Origin: Pseudomonadota bacterium
GTDB taxonomy: Bacteria > Pseudomonadota > Alphaproteobacteria > Rhizobiales > Xanthobacteraceae
Direction of reading: 5' to 3'
NCBI GenBank assembly: GCA_023451825.1
Contig: JAEXYA010000051.1
Span: 62,001-126,000, forward strand
Length of the DNA stretch: 64,000 nt
Part shown: in pieces, positions 60,764 to 64,000 of the stretch
Layout of the letters: each line of letters begins with the position of its first letter
How positions within the stretch are numbered: position 1 is the stretch's first letter
Translations under genes and position numbers: made by a program
The notes under the pieces: model-generated
The model's database searches: none
What the model was told of the DNA's origin: nothing
Seen by the model: only the letters and a program-made list of their open reading frames with translations

Positions 60764-60844
60764 GTAGGGTGGGCAAAGCAAAGCGTGCCCACCTTGACCA
60801 GCCGTGCACGGGGTGGTGGGCACGCTGCGCTTTGCCCACCCTAC
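60764..60844. repeat. Palindromic intergenic repeat, family C copy 3
   Basis: GTAGGGTGGGCAAAGC on the left is complemented by GCTTTGCCCACCCTAC on the right. The repeat lies inside an apparent operon, between the Rieske and glutamine-synthetase-like genes; the latter begins 28 bases after it. Confidence 0.88.
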
Positions 60845-60871
60845 AGACTGAGCTTTTGCGGGGAGAGTGCG

Positions 60872-62308
60872 TTGAGTTTCGTTGAACGTCACGGACTGTG
60901 GTCCGCGGAGCAGAAGGAAGCAGCGAAGCGGCTGCGCGCCACTGTCGAGGAACAGAAGCTGGAAGTGATCCGGCTGTCGTTTCCCGATCAGCATGGCATC
61001 CTGCGCGGCAAGACGCTGATTGCGAGCGAGGCATTGCGTTGCCTCGAAAGCGGCTGCTCCATCACCACGACGATGTTTGCCAAGGACACCTCGCACAAGA
61101 CGGTGTTTCCAGTGTTCACCGCCGGTGGCGGCTTCGGCATCCCGGAGATGCAAGGCGCTGCTGACGTCCTGATGATTCCGGATCCTTCCACCTTCCGCGT
61201 GCTGCCATGGGCGCCGGAAACGGGCTGGATTCTGTGCGACGTGCATTTCGCCGATGGCCGTCCGGTGCCGTTCGCGACCCGCAACCTGTTCAAGAAGGTG
61301 CTCGGCGATCTCGAAACCCGCGGTTACGATTTCATCGCCGGACTCGAAGTCGAGTTTCACATCTTCCGCGTCGAGAACGAGCATATGAAGCCGGAGGATG
61401 CCGGCCAGCCCGGCAATCCGCCGCAGGTGAGCCTGCTCTCGCATGGCTACAATTATCTCACCGAGCAGCGCTACGATCAGATGGAGCCGGTGCTGGAGAT
61501 CATCCGGCGCGATGTGCTGGCGCTGAACCTGCCGCTGCGTTCGGTCGAAGTCGAATACGGACCGAGCCAGTGTGAATTCACCTTCCAGCCGACGGTGGGT
61601 CTGACGCCGGCAGATAGCATGGTTCTGTTTCGCAGCGCTGTGAAACAGATTGCGCATCGCCACGGCTATCACGCCACGTTCATGTGCCGGCCAAAGATTC
61701 CGAATGTGGTGTCATCGGGCTGGCATTTGCATCAGTCCATCATGTCGCGCGCTACGGGCGCCAATGCATTCATGCCGACCGAAGGCACGCAGGCGCTATC
61801 GCCATTCGGGCAGGGCTATCTCGCAGGTCTGCTCGCGCATGCGCGCGCGGCGACGGTGTTCACCACGCCGACCATTAATGGCTACAAGCGCTATCGCTCC
61901 TATTCGCTGGCGCCGGATCGCGCGATCTGGGGACGCGACAATCGCGGCGCCATGCTGCGCGTGTTGGGCGGGTTGAACGATTCCGCCACGCGGATCGAAA
62001 ATCGCGTCGGCGAGCCCGCGGCAAATCCGTATCTTTACATGTCGTCGCAGATCCTCTCGGGACTTGATGGTGTCGATCGCAAGCTCGATCCCGGCCCGTC
62101 CGCAGATACGCCATATGAAACAAATGCCGATCTGCTGCCAAAATCGCTGCGCGAGGCGACTTTTGCGCTGAAGGAGGATCCGTTCTTCCGCGAGAAGATG
62201 GGTGCGACCATGGTCGACTATTACACCCACATCAAGAATGCTGAGATCGACCGTTTCCAGGCGGAAGTCTCCGACTGGGAGCAGCGCGAATATTTCGAAA
62301 TGTTCTGA
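60872..62308 (+). CDS. Glutamine synthetase-family ligase (GlnT / gamma-glutamylamide synthetase-like)
   Basis: The 478-aa protein has the glutamine-synthetase fold: an N-terminal beta-grasp (residues 28-110), GLEVEFHIFRVENEHM (metal-binding Glu pair), VEYGPSQCEFTF, and the ATP/glutamate region FMCRPKIPNVVSSGWHLHQSI and NRVGEPAANPYLY. It is not the nitrogen-assimilation GlnA, since its core motifs differ. Relatives make gamma-glutamyl amides (AtdA1/TdnQ for aniline, PuuA for putrescine). It begins at a TTG with GGGGAG upstream. Next to a Rieske oxygenase it suggests an amine substrate, but this is inference. Confidence 0.9.
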   Translation: MSFVERHGLWSAEQKEAAKRLRATVEEQKLEVIRLSFPDQHGILRGKTLIASEALRCLESGCSITTTMFAKDTSHKTVFPVFTAGGGFGIPEMQGAADVLMIPDPSTFRVLPWAPETGWILCDVHFADGRPVPFATRNLFKKVLGDLETRGYDFIAGLEVEFHIFRVENEHMKPEDAGQPGNPPQVSLLSHGYNYLTEQRYDQMEPVLEIIRRDVLALNLPLRSVEVEYGPSQCEFTFQPTVGLTPADSMVLFRSAVKQIAHRHGYHATFMCRPKIPNVVSSGWHLHQSIMSRATGANAFMPTEGTQALSPFGQGYLAGLLAHARAATVFTTPTINGYKRYRSYSLAPDRAIWGRDNRGAMLRVLGGLNDSATRIENRVGEPAANPYLYMSSQILSGLDGVDRKLDPGPSADTPYETNADLLPKSLREATFALKEDPFFREKMGATMVDYYTHIKNAEIDRFQAEVSDWEQREYFEMF

Positions 62309-62413
62309 AGCGCGACGATGGCGCGCACCTGTCGTCGTTGCAGTGATAACCGGCACGTTTATTGAATACGAAACCGTGACATCAAAGTTTCGGTCACAAG
62401 GGGGACAACCAGA

Positions 62414-63589
62414 ATGACAAGAATGAAGCACTCGGTACTTGCAGTGGCCATCATGAGCCTGATGACCGGCACGGCGTCTGCCGATGTCATCAAGGTCGGC
62501 ATCATCGGCACCATGTCGGGGCCGTATTCACTGTTCGGCAAGAATTTCAAGATGGGCATCGATGCCTGGGTGGCCGAACACGGCAACAAGGTCGGCAATC
62601 ACACCGTCGAATTCATCTACAAGGACGAGGAGAGCCCGAACCCCGCGAAGTCCAAAGCGCTAGCCCAGGAGCTGCTCGTCAAGGACAAGGTGCAGTATCT
62701 CGCGGGTGTGTATTTCACGCCGAATGCGATGGCGATCGCGCCGCTGCTCGAGGAATCCAAGACGCCCCTGGTGGTGATGAATGCCGCGACCTCGGCGATC
62801 GTGGAGAAGAGCCCCTATATCGTCCGCACCTCGTTCACCATGTGGCAGAACACCGTGCCGGCGGCAAAGGTCGCGTTCAAGAACGGCGCCAAGAAAGTCG
62901 CGATCGCCGTGAGCGACTACGGTCCGGGCATCGATGCCGAAGCCGCGTTCAAGAAGACCTTTGAAGCCGAGGGCGGCGCTGTCGTCGAGGCAATCCGCAT
63001 TCCGCTGGCGACCACCGATTTCAGCCCGCTGATGCAGCGCATCAAGGATTCCGGCGCCGACATGATCTTCACCTTCCTGCCTGCGGGTCCGCCGACTCTT
63101 GGTTTCGTGAAGGCCTATATCGACAATGGCCTGAAGGCCGGCGGCGTCAAGCTGATGTCCACGGGCGACGTGGTCACCGAGCCGGACCTGCCGAATATCG
63201 GCGATGCCGGCATCGGTATCCTGTCCACCTATCACTATGCAGTGTCGCATGACTCCAAGGAAAACGCGGCCTTCCTCGCCCAGCTGAAGAAGGGCGGCGC
63301 CAGCGTCGATGACGTCACCATGACGTCGGTGGCGGCCTATGACGGCGCGCGGCTGATCTACAAGATGATCGAGGCGACCGACGGCAAGCGCGATCCGGCC
63401 AAGGCCGTGGATGCTGTGAAAGACATGAAGTGGGTGTCGCCGCGCGGTCCGGTGTCGATCGATCCAGCCACCCGCCACATCCGCCAGAACGTCTATCTGC
63501 GTACGGTGGAGAAGGTGGATGGCAAGTTGATCAACAAGGAAAGCCAGACCTTTGCCGATCAACCCGATTGGGCGCTGAGCAAGCAGTAA
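62414..63589 (+). CDS. HAAT-type ABC transporter substrate-binding protein (third set)
   Basis: The 391-aa binding protein has a Sec signal (MTRMKHSVLAVAIMSLMTGTASAD, cleavage near 23), then VIKVGIIGTMSGPYSLFGKNFKMGI and LVVMNAATSAIVEKSPYIVRTSFTMWQ. It should bind a small organic molecule in the periplasm. No permease or ATPase genes of its own are in the window; they may lie to the right. It follows the ligase gene in the same direction after 105 bases. Confidence 0.92.
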   Translation: MTRMKHSVLAVAIMSLMTGTASADVIKVGIIGTMSGPYSLFGKNFKMGIDAWVAEHGNKVGNHTVEFIYKDEESPNPAKSKALAQELLVKDKVQYLAGVYFTPNAMAIAPLLEESKTPLVVMNAATSAIVEKSPYIVRTSFTMWQNTVPAAKVAFKNGAKKVAIAVSDYGPGIDAEAAFKKTFEAEGGAVVEAIRIPLATTDFSPLMQRIKDSGADMIFTFLPAGPPTLGFVKAYIDNGLKAGGVKLMSTGDVVTEPDLPNIGDAGIGILSTYHYAVSHDSKENAAFLAQLKKGGASVDDVTMTSVAAYDGARLIYKMIEATDGKRDPAKAVDAVKDMKWVSPRGPVSIDPATRHIRQNVYLRTVEKVDGKLINKESQTFADQPDWALSKQ

Positions 63590-63600
63590 GACTGTCTCTT

Positions 63601-63625
63601 CCGGGGCGTGCGCTGCGCGCCCCGG
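63601..63625 (+). terminator. Hairpin after the third binding protein
   Basis: CCGGGGCG and CGCCCCGG form a perfect 8-bp stem around a nine-base loop, 12 bases after the stop. AATCTTCT follows, so the T-tract is weak; it may attenuate rather than end transcription. Confidence 0.6.
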
Positions 63626-63649
63626 AATCTTCTACCATCCAACCCATGA

Positions 63650-64000
63650 ATGACGGACACTGTGCCTTCCATCCTGCTCACCAATGGCCGCATCTATCGT
63701 TCCGCCTGGGACGAATCTCCAGCGGAGAGTATTGTCGTCAGCGAGGGCAAAGTGATCTGGACGGGCGCTGCCGATGCTGCGCCAGCTGCCGATGAAACCA
63801 TCGATCTCCGGGGCGCGACAGTCATCCCCGGTCTCACCGACGCGCATATCCATCTCTTTGCCATTGCCCATGCCCGCCTGCAGGTGCCGGTAACACCGCG
63901 CGATGCCGCGAGCGTTGCTGCCGTCTTGGCGCTGCTGACAAAGCGTGCCGGCGTGATCGCGGCCGACAAATGGGTTCTCGGCGCAGGCCTCGACGAAAAC
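63650..64000 (+). CDS. Amidohydrolase family 3 (YtcJ-like), partial at window end
   Basis: The ATG at 63650 opens a frame of 117 codons that runs off the window. The visible part is the composite beta-domain start ILLTNGRIYRSAWDESPAESI and VVSEGKVIWTGAADAAPAA, followed by the metal-binding region VIPGLTDAHIHLFAIAHARL with His-x-His. Members hydrolyse amides and related bonds. A GTG at 63662 in frame is an alternative start. It probably belongs to the same catabolic cluster; the rest lies outside the window. Confidence 0.88.
   Translation, partial: MTDTVPSILLTNGRIYRSAWDESPAESIVVSEGKVIWTGAADAAPAADETIDLRGATVIPGLTDAHIHLFAIAHARLQVPVTPRDAASVAAVLALLTKRAGVIAADKWVLGAGLDEN

Noticed and set aside
59313..61034. 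A 573-codon minus-strand frame under the Rieske gene.
   Set aside because: It is antisense to a firmly assigned oxygenase with intact metal ligands and has no domain match of its own.

Overview
The window is a GC-rich, densely packed chromosomal segment of an alphaproteobacterium, most likely in the Bradyrhizobium / Rhodopseudomonas / Tardiphaga / Afipia group (Nitrobacteraceae). The evidence is gene content (many HAAT-type ABC transporters, acyl-CoA enzymes, DUF6285, a TIGR02301 protein, a MarR-GNAT fusion) and several families of intergenic palindromic repeats of the kind common in that group. Genus and species are inferred from memory and were not tested by any search. No phage, plasmid, insertion sequence or CRISPR array was seen.

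Layout. 1-13.6 kb is mostly housekeeping: MarR-GNAT regulator (cut by the window edge), glycosyltransferase, PA0069-type radical SAM protein, a frameshifted VOC gene, rnhB, a membrane glycosyltransferase, family-4 uracil-DNA glycosylase, ETF-ubiquinone oxidoreductase, a secreted TPR protein with ispE, an SDR lacking the usual catalytic residues, and a tartrate/D-malate dehydrogenase. 13.7-22.7 kb holds a D-2-hydroxyacid dehydrogenase, an M20 amidohydrolase, a LysR regulator divergent from a DUF1445 hydro-lyase, and a complete branched-chain-amino-acid-type (HAAT) ABC transporter. 22.7-23.2 kb is a toxin-antitoxin pair whose toxin carries an in-frame stop. 23.2-26.9 kb is a four-gene L-threonate/tetronate catabolic cluster (otnC divergent from ltnD-otnI-otnK). 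27.4-31.8 kb is an RND efflux permease and its adaptor.

31.8-32.5 kb is the oddest piece: a DUF559 endonuclease-like gene lies between two near-identical palindromic repeats and ends inside the second. 32.5-42.7 kb is acyl-CoA and xenobiotic metabolism: thiolase-like protein, frameshifted nitronate monooxygenase, Baeyer-Villiger-type monooxygenase, SDR, two enoyl-CoA hydratases, phosphotransferase plus DUF6285, acyl-CoA dehydrogenase. 42.9-48.9 kb is housekeeping (HAD phosphatase, NUDIX, SRAP/YedK, GNAT, FAD-linked oxidase, threonylcarbamoyladenylate synthase) ending in tRNA-Pro(CGG). 49.4-55.8 kb is a second complete HAAT transporter followed by an AhpD-like protein and a flavin-dependent monooxygenase. 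55.8-56.6 kb holds a CtrA-type box, hairpins and an unrecognised 42-aa membrane protein gene. 56.7-64 kb is a catabolic cluster: CHMI-like isomerase, IclR regulator and ferredoxin reductase on the minus strand, diverging from a Rieske oxygenase, a glutamine-synthetase-like ligase, a third HAAT binding protein and an amidohydrolase cut by the window end.

Functional picture. The cell imports small organic acids, amides and amino-acid-like compounds through several HAAT systems and funnels them through oxygenases and CoA-linked steps to central metabolism, with ETF-QO feeding electrons to quinone. The best candidate for an uncharacterised pathway is the 56.7-64 kb Rieske / glutamine-synthetase-like cluster, which resembles the logic of aniline degradation. 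Three genes are disrupted by single small changes (VOC, RelE/ParE-like toxin, nitronate monooxygenase). These are either real pseudogenes or sequence errors, which cannot be told apart here.
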